Shown: positions 44,101 through 53,331 of the stretch, in pieces
Layout: each line of letters opens with the position of its first letter
Numbering within the stretch: position 1 is the first letter of the stretch
Source of the DNA: Pseudoips prasinana
Taxonomy: Eukaryota > Arthropoda > Insecta > Lepidoptera > Nolidae
Reading direction: 5' to 3'
DNA length: 64,000 bases
Assembly: GCA_951640165.1 (NCBI GenBank)
Contig: OX621260.1
Location: 13,472,001-13,536,000, forward strand
Program-made: the position numbers and the translations under genes
Notes under the pieces: model-generated
Told to the model about the DNA's origin: nothing
The model's database searches: none
The model's input: only the letters and a program-made list of their open reading frames with translations

Positions 44101-44220
44101 ATCTAACGGCAAAAAATCTGTACACTGTTCTATCATTTCTAGAGAGTGACATTTTATGGATAGTGTTTTTTCTATGTCTTCATGAATATCAAGCATTTTC
44201 GTAATAAAATTGTAAAACAC
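41199..44220 (-). pseudogene. LINE ORF2: endonuclease + reverse transcriptase, disabled
   Basis: 44,220-42,154 is open for 688 codons. Apurinic endonuclease: VLSFNIRSIQRNF, ILSECWL, GGVTVYIRD, ILGIYRSPS, ILAGDINID, LDHIF, SSLTDHDI. Reverse transcriptase: SAPGLDGYTPKLI, TAVVTPIHKDGD, SNYRPISLLSIFSKLLEKLV, ENQYGFIRNKSTEDAV, IDLSKAFDTVSIPILLHKL, GVPQGSILGPTLFCIYINDI. Then one TGA (42,151-42,153), and the same frame goes on to the catalytic CYADDTVVIF (about 42,120) and 41,893. A further break separates the C-terminus, 41,609-41,199 (YYCTLAWGGAAKTKMIQVER). So it is close to intact but carries at least one stop and one more break. Confidence 0.92.
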
Positions 44221-44776
44221 GATTTCTTAAAGAAAAAATGATATAAAACCAGTAGTAGTCAGCTCTGAAGAAGGAGAGAATGTTATACGGTAGGATTTTT
44301 TGACGTGTGGTGTGTTTAGTGTGTGTGGTGAATTTAATTAGATAACTATATGTAGAAATTATAACTAAGGCTAAAATACAAAAAATGGTATCTATGGTAT
44401 TAGTAAAATTTGCTTCAATTATATTAAAGGGTCTAGATTCCCGGGATTTAACTTGTCTGAAGCGGGCCAAGTACTCGAATAGAATTAACTGTTGATAATT
44501 TTACTCCTGTATAATAGCGACTCTAGCAATTCCCATTAAGTCCGACAGAAGCACTCCTAGTAATTAAGTTTCGAGCAATTTGAAATTTGTCATTGATTTC
44601 TAAAATAAGTAGTTTCACTTTTTCTGATAAACTCTTCCCAAATGTTACTGAAACAATAATGTTGTATTATTACTATTACCTACAAAAAAAATATCAAGCA
44701 GGAGTGGTAGTGGGCCGGGCACATCACTCTTAGAAGTAACGGTTGCTAAAGCAGAAAGGTTCTTGAGTGGCGACCT

Positions 44777-44959
44777 GTGCCTCTAGCACGAGTTCCTGCA
44801 GTTTACTTACTCGATCACACGTACAGTTTCGTCCCATACATTGAGCACCAGAGTTTTAGTTCTTAATAGTTTCCACGAGAGGCGCTGGTGCTCAATGTAT
44901 GGGAGGAAACTGTACGTGTGATCGAGTAAGTAAACTGCAGGAACTCGAGCTAGAGGCAC
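44777..44959. repeat. 75-bp-arm palindrome
   Basis: 44,777-44,851 and 44,885-44,959 are near-perfect reverse complements (for example TCGATCACACGTACAGTTTC against GAAACTGTACGTGTGATCGA), spacer 33 bp. It lies in the 5' flank of copy 3; copy 1's flank has no such structure, so it arose after the duplication. Confidence 0.9.
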
Positions 44960-45194
44960 AAGAACCGGACGACGTCGCGTGGGCAGGCCTCACCAAAAGT
45001 GGAACGACGATCTTACGAAAATCTCGGGAAGCGCAGGACCGGTTGTTGTGGCGGCCTTTGTCCAGCACGGACACGTCCTTTGGACGTATTTAGCGTGATA
45101 TAATAGTGATGATTTAATAATAATTTGGTATTGCTTGGATTATAGGAATGAATAGTACAACAAGCAGAGCGTTATAAGTAATAAAGTGTATAAA

Positions 45195-45440
45195 ACCGGC
45201 CAAGTGCGAGTCGGACTCCCCCATGAAGGGTTCTGTAGCAGCAAGTATTTCATTTTTGAAGACCTATCCATAGATACCTCACAGGTATGGGTATGATGAA
45301 AAAAAAAAAATTAAGTTTTACAGAATACATCTACGTATCAAGTTTCAACAGTACAACTCTTATAGTTCCGGAAAAAAGTGTTCAGCTAGGGTTCTTTGGG
45401 ATGCTTTGTAGAATTGAGAGAAGTCGTGTGGTTTTCGGTC
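45195..45440 (+). repeat. Interspersed repeat with CCGGCCAAGTGCGAGTCGG
   Basis: AAACCGGCCAAGTGCGAGTC, GGACTCCCCCATGAAGGGTT and TTCTACGTATCAAGTTTC-like words mark a repeat that is very common in insect, notably lepidopteran, genomes. Its coding origin, if any, is unknown to me. Confidence 0.6.
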
Positions 45441-45454
45441 CAGAAAGAATAACG

Positions 45455-45690
45455 GCCCATACCATTCCATGGGTGTCGTAAAAGGAGACTAAAGGATAAA
45501 TCAGGTGGTTGGGCAGCAGCGCCTCCTGTGTACTAACTACCACCAAAATGCGGTCACTAACTCGTCAAGCACGGTGACTGCGGCAACCCCTCCCGCTCCC
45601 CCAAACGGCAACATTGTAGAAACCGTTTGGGGAGGCATATGTGCAGCATATCAGGCTGGTGATGGATTCTAACTACATCTTGTTTATTAA
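45455..45690 (-). repeat. RTE LINE tail pieces
   Basis: CATGGGTGTCGTAAAAGGAG and GGGCAGCAGCGCCTCCTGTG are the reverse complement of the tail repeat at 36,840-36,935; TTTGGGGAGGCATATGTGCA at 45,628 is an RTE C-terminal coding word on the plus strand. A patchwork of fragments. Confidence 0.5.
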
Positions 45691-45869
45691 AATCCATCAA
45701 GCTCTCTAGGCTAGGTAAGTGGTTCACCTGAGATGTCCTCAAGTTCGTATTATGGAAGCCTTATTAACTATTTATTAAACTACTTAAATTTAAGTGATTT
45801 CAACACAATAATTCAAATCGGTTCTGACATATATTTAATGTACAATACCACGGAATATTCAGTGTTTAC

Positions 45870-47210
45870 TTATTTTTTGGCTTTTAAATGCGTATCCCGA
45901 TATTGATTCCATTTGCAATCATATATTATCCTATCTGCCCATTCAAAATCATGAACATTTTCTTCAAATTCAACATTAGCACTTTCAATAATTCCTTCAG
46001 TTTTGACAGTTTCAATGAAGTTGTCGAGTATCACTTCCAATTTCAGTTCTTCTTCATACATTTCGCTCTCTTTTGTAGCAAAAATGTCATCTTCATCTAA
46101 CCATTTTTCTTGTGGAATTCGCTTAATATGGTGAGTAATAATTTGCAACAGCCTTCGTGACTTTGTTGTTGATGGTAAGTCTTTCAATACTTCCATAAGT
46201 TCTTTATGAAGAAATCCAAAGTACTTGAATTCTAATTCAGGGGGACGCTGTAAAACTTCGTAACCATACGCTTTCAGCTTTTGAATCAGGTACTGTTGGA
46301 AGGTTTGACTTTCAGAAACAAATGATGTCTTGTATTTTTGATGTAGGGCGAATAAATCAGCTCTATGCGCTTCAGGATCGTAAGGTATATTATATTTGTC
46401 TAAAGATTTTTTGATATCCTCTTTACTGTGGTTAGGAGTCAGCACTTTTGTTGGAATGAACTGGTCTTCGTCTTCAAAATGTCTAGGTTCTATTATAAAT
46501 ACCACGTCTTGAGGTACCATAACAAAGATCTTGTTTAGAAAATCACCAAAATGAAAAGTTTTAGTTACTTGGCACTCGACCAATCCAAGTTTTGGAGCGA
46601 CTGCTGCCATTATGTTAATTTTATCAACCTTGCTATGAAATTTTTGATGTAGTTGAAATTCAACATGCATTAACGGTCTATTGTTTTCTTTATACTGTTT
46701 TATACGATATAGGTAACGCATTCTTTTAAATACTTGATCGGTCTTCTCAACTACATAGAATTTATTTGATTTAGGAATACGTTTCCATACGAATCCATAA
46801 TGTTTCATATCATGAATAAGTGTTGAGGAAGATACATTTACGTCATTATCTTTAAGTGCTTTAATTAACGTCTTTATGTTGGGTATGATCAGGTCTTTTA
46901 TATATTGATCCTTGATAATATTTCTCAACAAGTGCTGATATGAATTGTCAGGTGAAGACTTTTTCACTACACGCTTATTTAACCACCAGTCTGAGAATTT
47001 CATAGTGTTATGTATATTCATATTATTTAACACATCGTCTACGGTTGACAATTTTACGCCAGTAAAGTAGCTAACACTCCTATTAAGATCGAAAGGAAAT
47101 TGTTTGTCAAATTTTTCCTCATTGTTAGCAATTATGTTTCTTGCTATTTGGAATTTGTCGTTGATTTCTAAAATTAGAAGTTTTTCTCTGTCTGATATTA
47201 AACTCGCCAT
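45870..47210 (-). CDS. Mariner/IS630-type transposase-derived protein, catalytic site lost (copy 2)
   Basis: 446 codons from the ATG at 47,210 (MASLISDREK); an in-frame ATG 23 codons upstream is less likely because copy 1 begins with the same MASL. It is single-exon. It is clearly a paralogue of copy 1 but diverged: LILEINDKFQIARNIIA is identical, as are PKSNK, EKTDQVF, RMRYLY, KQYKENNR, AHRADLF, RPPEL and VEFEENV. The first two catalytic positions are again glutamate (HVEFQL and FIIEPR), and the NPIE block is FKYFGFL, as in copy 1. The C-terminal stretch GIIESANVEFEENVHDFEW is almost the same as in copy 1 and is not a part I know from active transposases. Retention of an open frame and of shared changes in both copies suggests selection on a new, probably DNA-binding, role. 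Function unknown. Confidence 0.8.
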   Translation of the reverse strand: MASLISDREKLLILEINDKFQIARNIIANNEEKFDKQFPFDLNRSVSYFTGVKLSTVDDVLNNMNIHNTMKFSDWWLNKRVVKKSSPDNSYQHLLRNIIKDQYIKDLIIPNIKTLIKALKDNDVNVSSSTLIHDMKHYGFVWKRIPKSNKFYVVEKTDQVFKRMRYLYRIKQYKENNRPLMHVEFQLHQKFHSKVDKINIMAAVAPKLGLVECQVTKTFHFGDFLNKIFVMVPQDVVFIIEPRHFEDEDQFIPTKVLTPNHSKEDIKKSLDKYNIPYDPEAHRADLFALHQKYKTSFVSESQTFQQYLIQKLKAYGYEVLQRPPELEFKYFGFLHKELMEVLKDLPSTTKSRRLLQIITHHIKRIPQEKWLDEDDIFATKESEMYEEELKLEVILDNFIETVKTEGIIESANVEFEENVHDFEWADRIIYDCKWNQYRDTHLKAKK

Positions 47211-47289
47211 ATTGCGTATTCCGTGATGATACTGTAACAATCCAAAATATTTTAAAATTAAATAAAAAAGTAAGTTCAAGGTAAAATAA

Positions 47290-47798
47290 CAGTGTAATAA
47301 ATAGGCGTGAGGTTTAAAACTTTAGTGCCTGACATGTGTAGGATAGCAAAAGTTAGACGGACTCCATTAATAAGAGATAAGTCGATACTATTTCTTCTGT
47401 ACATTAAAAATGGCGGCCAACACAATTCAGAAACAATGTGTAGAACAATAATTTGTCCTCTGCGCTCTCACGTTGTTATCACATATTATGAAAGCTCTTC
47501 AATAATAATATATTGATTTATATAGAACTTTTATACACAACACTTTTTTAAATACTGTTTTGGGCTATTTAAGTAATATTATTGACAGACTGAACTAACT
47601 ATCTGATAGAGGCATAATTTAAATTCAAGCATTGGTATGTACCCGTATCTTCAAATACAAAACGCTCTTTTCTCCTATTATGATTATAGAATAAATAATA
47701 TAAACTAAAAAAAAATAGTGCGTTCGGATCTCGTACTAAAAATGTATGCTGCAGAAGTTATATTATTATTATTATTAGTGAACAGGCAACCTGTTGAT
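47290..47798. other. No recognised feature
   Basis: AT-rich spacer upstream of copy 2; should contain its promoter, but no clear TATA or initiator can be singled out. Confidence 0.4.
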
Positions 47799-48441
47799 TC
47801 AACTGGTAAGTGCCTGTATCCACTGGTTTCTATTGCGGATGAGATATTCGTCGAGTCTATTTTTGAATCGATTCAGATTTTGGGCTGTAATTACGTTTTC
47901 TGTGACTTTATTCCACGCTTTGACTATTCTGTTGTTTAAAAAGTGTTTGTGAGGGTTGTTGTGAGATAAATGGGTACACCATTTAAGATGGTGTCCTCGT
48001 AAATGGGAATTATCACTGCGTAGGAATAGTTTATCGAAGCCTTCTATATCATAATGGCGAGCTGCTGTCAAATCAAGTCTAGAAAACTTTGAGCTCCGGA
48101 AAACCCAGCCTAAGCCCTCCTACAATAAAATTATACATACGACTCAAGTGGGTCTCTTTACTGTGCTTCCTGCAACAGGACTTTAAAAAACCAAGTTTGG
48201 TAGTCATGCTCGCGCGCATGCAAGGGCCCAGACCAACACAAGCTAAGGGTGTCGCCGTCGACGGATAAGTCTGGGAGGACATCATCATCATGTCATAATG
48301 CCCATTTGCGATCTTGACCGTCTCAATAAGATCCCCACGTTCCCTGCGATCTTTTAGTGCTGTAAGTTTCAGGATTTCTCTGCGGTCCTCGTAAGAACGA
48401 CGTTTCAGTAATGGTGGTATATGCGCGTGAGATAGCAACAT
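47799..48441 (-). pseudogene. LINE C-terminal fragment with a ~235-bp insertion
   Basis: 48,441-48,300 codes for SYEDRREILKLTALKDRRER and GDLIETVKIANGHYD; the protein resumes at about 48,055 with HYDIEGFDKLFLRSDNSHL and RIVKAWNKVTENVI to 47,799. These are the end of a non-LTR LINE polyprotein. The word CATTATGA stands on both sides of the inserted segment (about 48,049-48,057 and 48,292-48,300), a target duplication. The insert starts (minus strand) GATGATGATGTCCTCCCAGA, probably a retroposon I cannot name. Confidence 0.75.
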
Positions 48442-48444
48442 CAG

Positions 48445-49040
48445 TAAAAAGTAACTTTGTATCTATTAATATAAGATACGGCAACATTCATTGGTTTTCT
48501 AAATATTGAGGACAGCTAACGTCCACTATTGCTTTTACAATAATGGCCGCAGCGACGTTTTTTTAATGAAAGAAAGAAAGAAGAAAGAAAGAAAAAGAAA
48601 TGAATCGACTAATTCATTTGCTTACCCCCTAACAGAGATAAGAAATATTTTTTTTGGGGCATAGTGACGTGCGACATCAACTGCAAACGTGTTTAGACTG
48701 AGAAAACTGCCAAAATGGAGGAAAGTACCGCTAAGACGACCAGACGCGGCGCGTCTCATGCACCTCATGGTGCCATATCCGTCTCATTAGGAGTAGACCA
48801 TTTTTTTAACTGCCTAGGCGTAGGGATACCCGTGGTTTTGGCATATAACAAAAAGAATGTGGTGGCTCGAAGCACTTTTTCCTACAAATATAGCTATCAA
48901 GGTAGTTGCAGTTCGATAAATATTCTATGGACATCTATTCTCTGACTGCTGCTTCAACAGATTACAAATCTAACAGGATCGGTAGATCAGTATTTTAAAG
49001 CAACTCGCAAAAAAAGAAATCACCGATACTCAGTCTTATA
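48445..49040. other. No recognised gene
   Basis: Has a GAAA-rich microsatellite (48,566-48,600) and an open stretch of 76 codons (48,715-48,945, MEESTAKTTRRGASHAPHGA) with no known domain. I do not call it a gene. Confidence 0.4.
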
Positions 49041-49050
49041 GACAACAGTA

Positions 49051-49185
49051 CAGACGCCAGCACATCAAGCTACCCCAATCTGTCAAATTTCCCCAATTGA
49101 GAATGAACCTTATGCTTAAGTGATAAAGTTGAAAATCTATAAAAGAAATTTGACAGATTGGGGTAGCTGTATGTGCTGGCGTCTG
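49051..49185. mobile_element. TA-flanked MITE (CAGACGCCAGC family)
   Basis: Best-preserved copy: ends CAGACGCCAGCACATCAAGC and, inverted, CAGACGCCAGCACATACAGC; pairing extends through CCCCAATCTGTCAAATTT on both sides. TA duplications at 49,049 and 49,186. Confidence 0.9.
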
Positions 49186-49194
49186 TACTATATT

Positions 49195-49330
49195 ATACTG
49201 GTCTGTTGGTCTAGTGGTTTGTGACCCTGACCGCTAAGCCAGAGGTCGTGTGTTCCATCCAGAACAAATCTTTGTATGAGTCTGGGTATAATTTATTCTC
49301 CCTACTCAATGATATTCTAGAATTTCATTC
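49195..49330 (+). mobile_element. tRNA-derived SINE, short
   Basis: TGTTGGTCTAGTGGTTTGTG (A-box) and CGTGTGTTCCATCC (eroded B-box), then GTATGAGTCTGGGTATAATT. Confidence 0.6.
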
Positions 49331-49331
49331 T

Positions 49332-49501
49332 TCCTAGTAATATTATAAATGTGAAAGTATGTGAGTATGGATGTTTGTTACTCTTTCACGTAAAAACTAT
49401 GGAACGGATTTTGAAGTAATATAGCTTAGGTATATATCCGAATAACACATAAGCTATAATTTATAAAGTTTGAGGCGGGTTAAACCGCGGGGCCCAGCTA
49501 G
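49332..49501 (+). mobile_element. Non-autonomous Helitron
   Basis: Starts TCCTAGTAATATTATAAATG, has TTTGTTACTCTTTCACG, ends ACCGCGGGGCCCAGCTAG. Confidence 0.8.
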
Positions 49502-49504
49502 TCT

Positions 49505-49770
49505 ATAATAATAATAAGATATAGGGACAGTGCCACACAGATCATCCTAGTCCCAAACTAAGCAAAGCTTGTACTATGGATGGGTACCAGGCGACGATAT
49601 ACATACTTATATAGATAGATAAATACTTATATACATAGAAAACATCCATGACTCAGAAACAAATATTTGTGCTCATCACACAAATATTTGCACTTACCGG
49701 GATTTGAACCTAGGACCACCAGCTTCGTAGGTAGGAGCACTACCAACTAGGCTACGGTGACCGTCAATAA
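49505..49770 (-). mobile_element. tRNA-derived SINE, complete copy
   Basis: Minus strand: GTAGCCTAGTTGGTAGTGCT (A-box), TAGGTTCAAATCCCGG (B-box), then a body with AAATATTTGTTTCTGAGTCA and tail CTTTGCTTAGTTTGGGACTA. It is the reference that proves the SINE at 20,075-23,352 is split. Confidence 0.85.
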
Positions 49771-50507
49771 TATGTATGTATTTAGTAATATACTTATGTT
49801 TATTAGTTGGCTGGTAACATCTGATCAGATGGCAGTGTGTTAGTAGTCACAAGATATTTATTTATATTCATTTCAAAATTACAACGTGTAACAGAAAGTG
49901 TGAACGTAACTTAAGGGGGTTATAGGGTATCAGGACGGCTACCTATGGACGAAACTTCAAACAGAAATAATCATTTTTTATTCAACTAGTAATTTATTTT
50001 TCTATCGACCACCTAAATCAACAAGTAAGATTACCGACATTATGAACAACACTAAAAACTCAGCCGCAAGGGTAATGAACCTTACCGCGAACTCTTTGGG
50101 TACCTACTACTTAGACTGTAAATAAAAAAGTGTGGTTCTGTACAGTCACATAATTTATTACACGTGTTTATTTTAAGATTCAATCAAATGTTTAACTGAA
50201 TTTATGCTCTAATTTTTAAAGATAACGACATTTTAATCATTCATACAAATTTGATAACTAGGAAAAATCACTTAATTTAATTTAAATTGATACTCCGCAA
50301 GATGTTGGATCTAGGAGAAATAAATAATTTAATTGACTTATGTAACTGCAGATATTTTATTGTGTGTTAAATAGTAAGAATATTAAATTTTTGTTTCAGT
50401 ATGTGAATTTAATCTGGCCGGAAACGAATAGGTAGGTACTTAATTTTTAATACAAACTATACAAACTAACCAGATAAACACACGCGGTACGACTACTGAT
50501 AAATTAC

Positions 50508-50735
50508 GAAAAAATATGAATAATGTACTAGGCTCATATGAACATTAGGGGACATTTCGAATTCCGTCCTGATTTTGTCGCAAGGAACTCTAATACGGCG
50601 GCGAATACAAAGGATTGATGTAGGTAAATAATAAATGGTTAAATATTTTTTATATTCATCAAAGCGGGCCCCGCGCGCGGCGGCATCTTTGAGAGACTCA
50701 AAGACGCCGCCACCGCGCGCCGCGCCATTTGAATG
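50508..50735. repeat. Direct repeat, copy A (GC-rich hairpin end)
   Basis: Matches 51,166-51,395: ATGAATAATGTACTAGGCTC, GGGACATTTCGAATTCCGTC, TTGATGTAGGTAAATAATAA. It ends in a hairpin-forming block GGCGGCATCTTTGAG/ACTCAAAGACGCCGCC. Confidence 0.88.
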
Positions 50736-50743
50736 TGTTCGTG

Positions 50744-51045
50744 TATAACTCATTGGTCTAGCGGTAGCGTGTTCAACTGCAGATAATAAAGTCCTGGGAT
50801 CAAATCCCGGGTCGGGCCAAAAAGTGATTATGGGAATAATGAAGTCCTGGGTTCAATTCCCGGGTCGGGCCAAAAAGTGATTATGGGATTTTTCCGTAAA
50901 AAGTAATTTCTCAGTATCAGCCCGAAGTCTGGGAGTTGACGATATTACACCCCCATGCCTCGGAGAGCACGTAAAGCCGTCGTTCCTGTGCCTGACCTCT
51001 TTCCGGTCGTATCGCTAGTCGTCCCATCGGATCATGAGAGTGATG
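50744..51045 (+). mobile_element. tRNA-derived SINE with tandemly duplicated B-box region
   Basis: A-box CATTGGTCTAGCGGTAGCGT; then GGATCAAATCCCGGGTCGGG and, about 50 bp on, GGTTCAATTCCCGGGTCGGG, each followed by CCAAAAAGTGATTATGGGA. The rest (CAGCCCGAAGTCTGGGAGTT, GTAAAGCCGTCGTTCCTGTG) matches 24,665-24,905. Confidence 0.85.
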
Positions 51046-51165
51046 GAATAGAAAGTGCAGGGGCACTTTCAATTCCACCTTTAAAATTTAGAGTGATACA
51101 CTCAACATTTTAAAGGTTCCCTGTAATGACATATTAATCATTCATACAATACATACAAATAAAAA

Positions 51166-51395
51166 AATATGAATAATGTACTAGGCTCATATGAACAGTA
51201 GGGGACATTTCAAATTCCGTCCTGATTATATCCAAAGTTACACTAATATGGCGGCAAAATCAAAGAGTTGATGTAGGTAAATAATAAACGGTTAAATATC
51301 TTTTAATATTCATGTAAGCGAGCCGCGCGCGTCATCGATACCTAGGCGGCTCTTTTGAGTAGACTCAAAGACGCCGCCAAAGGGGCCGCGTTCGA
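51166..51395. repeat. Direct repeat, copy B
   Basis: Second copy of 50,508-50,735. The hairpin GGCGGCTCTTTTGAG/ACTCAAAGACGCCGCC is kept although its flanks have diverged. Confidence 0.88.
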
Positions 51396-51399
51396 AGAA

Positions 51400-52600
51400 A
51401 GCCGCCAAATTCATCAAATATTGTGCAATTTCATTTATTTAATAAAAATATTAATATCATCAGTTGTTCGTAAACTGCTGTCTATTTAGGTCGTGTTATC
51501 GTCTAAAATGTCGTTTAGTAATGAGTAAAGTGTTCCGCGAAATCCTTAACTATGTCGTTTAGTGATCGTAATAATTTGGAAAATTTCGTGCATTCATCTA
51601 TGAAATAATAGCCTCAGACGTGCACTTTGTGATGATGAATGGATGATGGATTCATAGGTCACAGAATTTAAGGCTGTTTAATTACGAGGAACCTATGTCG
51701 TGAAGGGTACAGTGTCGCGATGAAGGCCACGCCTCTTTATAACTAAGAAACATGAAAGCTTTACGATTCTATGAATATGTTGTACATGAGAGAGACTCGT
51801 GTTAGTTGGCAAGTCTTAGAGTTAAGCTTTCGGTGTCGGTGCAGATATTAGTGAACGTGAAATAATGAAATTCTTCCATCAGTACTGAAAACAACTTCAA
51901 CTAGAAGTTAAACTATAAAAAAGATCTCGTAATGTGTTTGTGTATCACGTACTTATACGATGTAAAGTATCCAATAGCTATTCATTCAGCAGTGCTATAA
52001 ATAAAAACATAACTCGAAAATAAAACAAAATATGTGTAGTGAGTGCAATCGGAATCAAACTACCAGGCGTGCATAGAAACACAGAGGTATGTCAAACAAT
52101 TTCTAGCGTAAATCAGAATCAGCTGTGCTGTGTTAGTACGGATGTACGTTATATCGATAAAAATACTTGTCGATATATTGAACGGTATATTATTTTACGA
52201 TCAAGATTAAAATGATGGTATTTCGGTATGAGATTTTGTGTATAGGTAGGCTTAAGGAGACCGTATATGCCCCTTAAGTAAGAGCCAACTAGCCACGCGG
52301 TCCAACTCGACTGTGGGCGCGGCCTCAAAGCGTGTTGTCTCACCTGATAAATTGTGCGACTGAGATGGGGTCAGTAATGAGCGAGCACGAACCAGTTGAT
52401 GCGTTTACTATAATGTAGTAGCGCCCAAAAACGCAATTTCATTGACAAACACTAGCGGACGCGGCAAAGCGCGCGGAAACGGCAAGACAAATAAATACTT
52501 ACTATTAGACCTTACATATTTTACGAGGGGGAAAGAATGTAGCATAATAGAGCCTAAAGTTTTAAAGTTAGCAAAGTTTAAATTTAAATAAAGTTTTAGC
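51400..52600. other. No recognised gene
   Basis: Moderately GC-balanced DNA without a long open frame or named repeat. Could include an untranslated first exon; no evidence either way. Confidence 0.4.
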
Positions 52601-52614
52601 TTATATGTGCCATG

Positions 52615-52910
52615 AGTGTGTACGGGGAGGGTCCAAAACGCAACCCTATTGCTGTCAGTCTGGTATCCGTCTGTCCGTCTGTCACACAGGTTTTACAGCC
52701 ATACGGTTAAAGTTACAGTCTTCAAGTTTTTACAGTAGATACATAGTATTGAACCAAAGCCATTCAAATTGTCAAAACATATTTTTAAATGATTTAAGCC
52801 CATACATTTAAATGGAACGGTCAAAATAATGTTGACTCATCCCGTCGAGCGGAGTACCGTTACGTAAGAAGGGAGCACAAGTACGAGTACCTACTATTGA
52901 CTGCTTCGTT
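52615..52910 (+). repeat. Insect interspersed repeat (GTCCGTCTGTCAC type)
   Basis: GGGTCCAAAACGCAACCCTA and ATCCGTCTGTCCGTCTGTCA are words of a very common repeat. A truncated SINE head (CTTCGTTGGTCTAGCGCTAA) follows at 52,903. Confidence 0.5.
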
Positions 52911-53174
52911 GGTCTAGCGCTAAGTGTTCACCCGTAGAGAACGATTTGTGCACTATAGTTAGTATGTCGCGTGCAGATGGCTAATCTCTATTGAGACTGG
53001 CTGCCGTGGCCGAATCCAGCTAGGAGGACATTATTATATAACTAACTGTTAGTACCTACAACAGGTGAAGTGAAATAATAAGTGTATATTTTTCTTCCGG
53101 CCAAAATAAAGAATCATAATCAATATTATCTATTTCCATGCCATTTGGCATCCACTGTGACTACAAAAATCATC

Positions 53175-53331
53175 ATAGGACTTGCGCTAATGACAAAGCG
53201 CAAGTCCTATAATGTCTGTAAATAAACACGCAACTATCGTACATCAGTGGCACAGAGATTATATGGTTTTCTGGGCCCATTTTTACATTTTAGTTACATA
53301 AAAATGGGCCCAGAAAACCATAGTATCTCTG
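53175..53331. repeat. Two adjacent palindromes
   Basis: ATAGGACTTGCGCT (53,175) pairs with 53,197-53,210. A second pair, ATGGTTTTCTGGGCCCATTT (within 53,252-53,285) and 53,299-53,331, has arms of about 33 bp with two mismatches. They are 45 bp apart and unrelated in sequence. Confidence 0.88.

Larger units (their letters stand above)
40741..44480 (-). mobile_element. CR1/Jockey-type LINE, long copy inside the pseudogene
   Basis: Coding part 44,220-41,199, a 3' region with a CA/TG microsatellite (41,057-41,115) and an ATTTATTTATTT-type tail at 40,741 (A-rich on the minus strand). A second open stretch of 93 codons at 44,470-44,189 (MARFRQVKSRESRPF) upstream may be part of the 5' UTR or an ORF1 remnant; I cannot identify it. 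The insertion destroyed copy 3 of the mariner-derived gene. Confidence 0.85.
39981..44632 (-). pseudogene. Broken third copy of the mariner-derived gene, split by a LINE
   Basis: Two blocks match copy 1 (3,308-4,609) at high nucleotide similarity. 44,632-44,481 covers the N-terminus, but the bases that hold the start codon in copy 1 (TACGATATGGCGA region) are deleted. 40,740-39,981 covers about codons 115-345 with several further deletions (one removes the GYVWKRLPKS region, another the RPPEL region). The 3' end stops at a palindrome (39,925-39,980). About 165 bp of copy 1 sequence is missing at the LINE insertion point. The 5' flank, including an RTE tail, is also shared (45,180-44,635 against 2,980-3,300). 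It is a dead duplicate of copy 1 and lies in opposite orientation 40 kb away. Confidence 0.88.
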
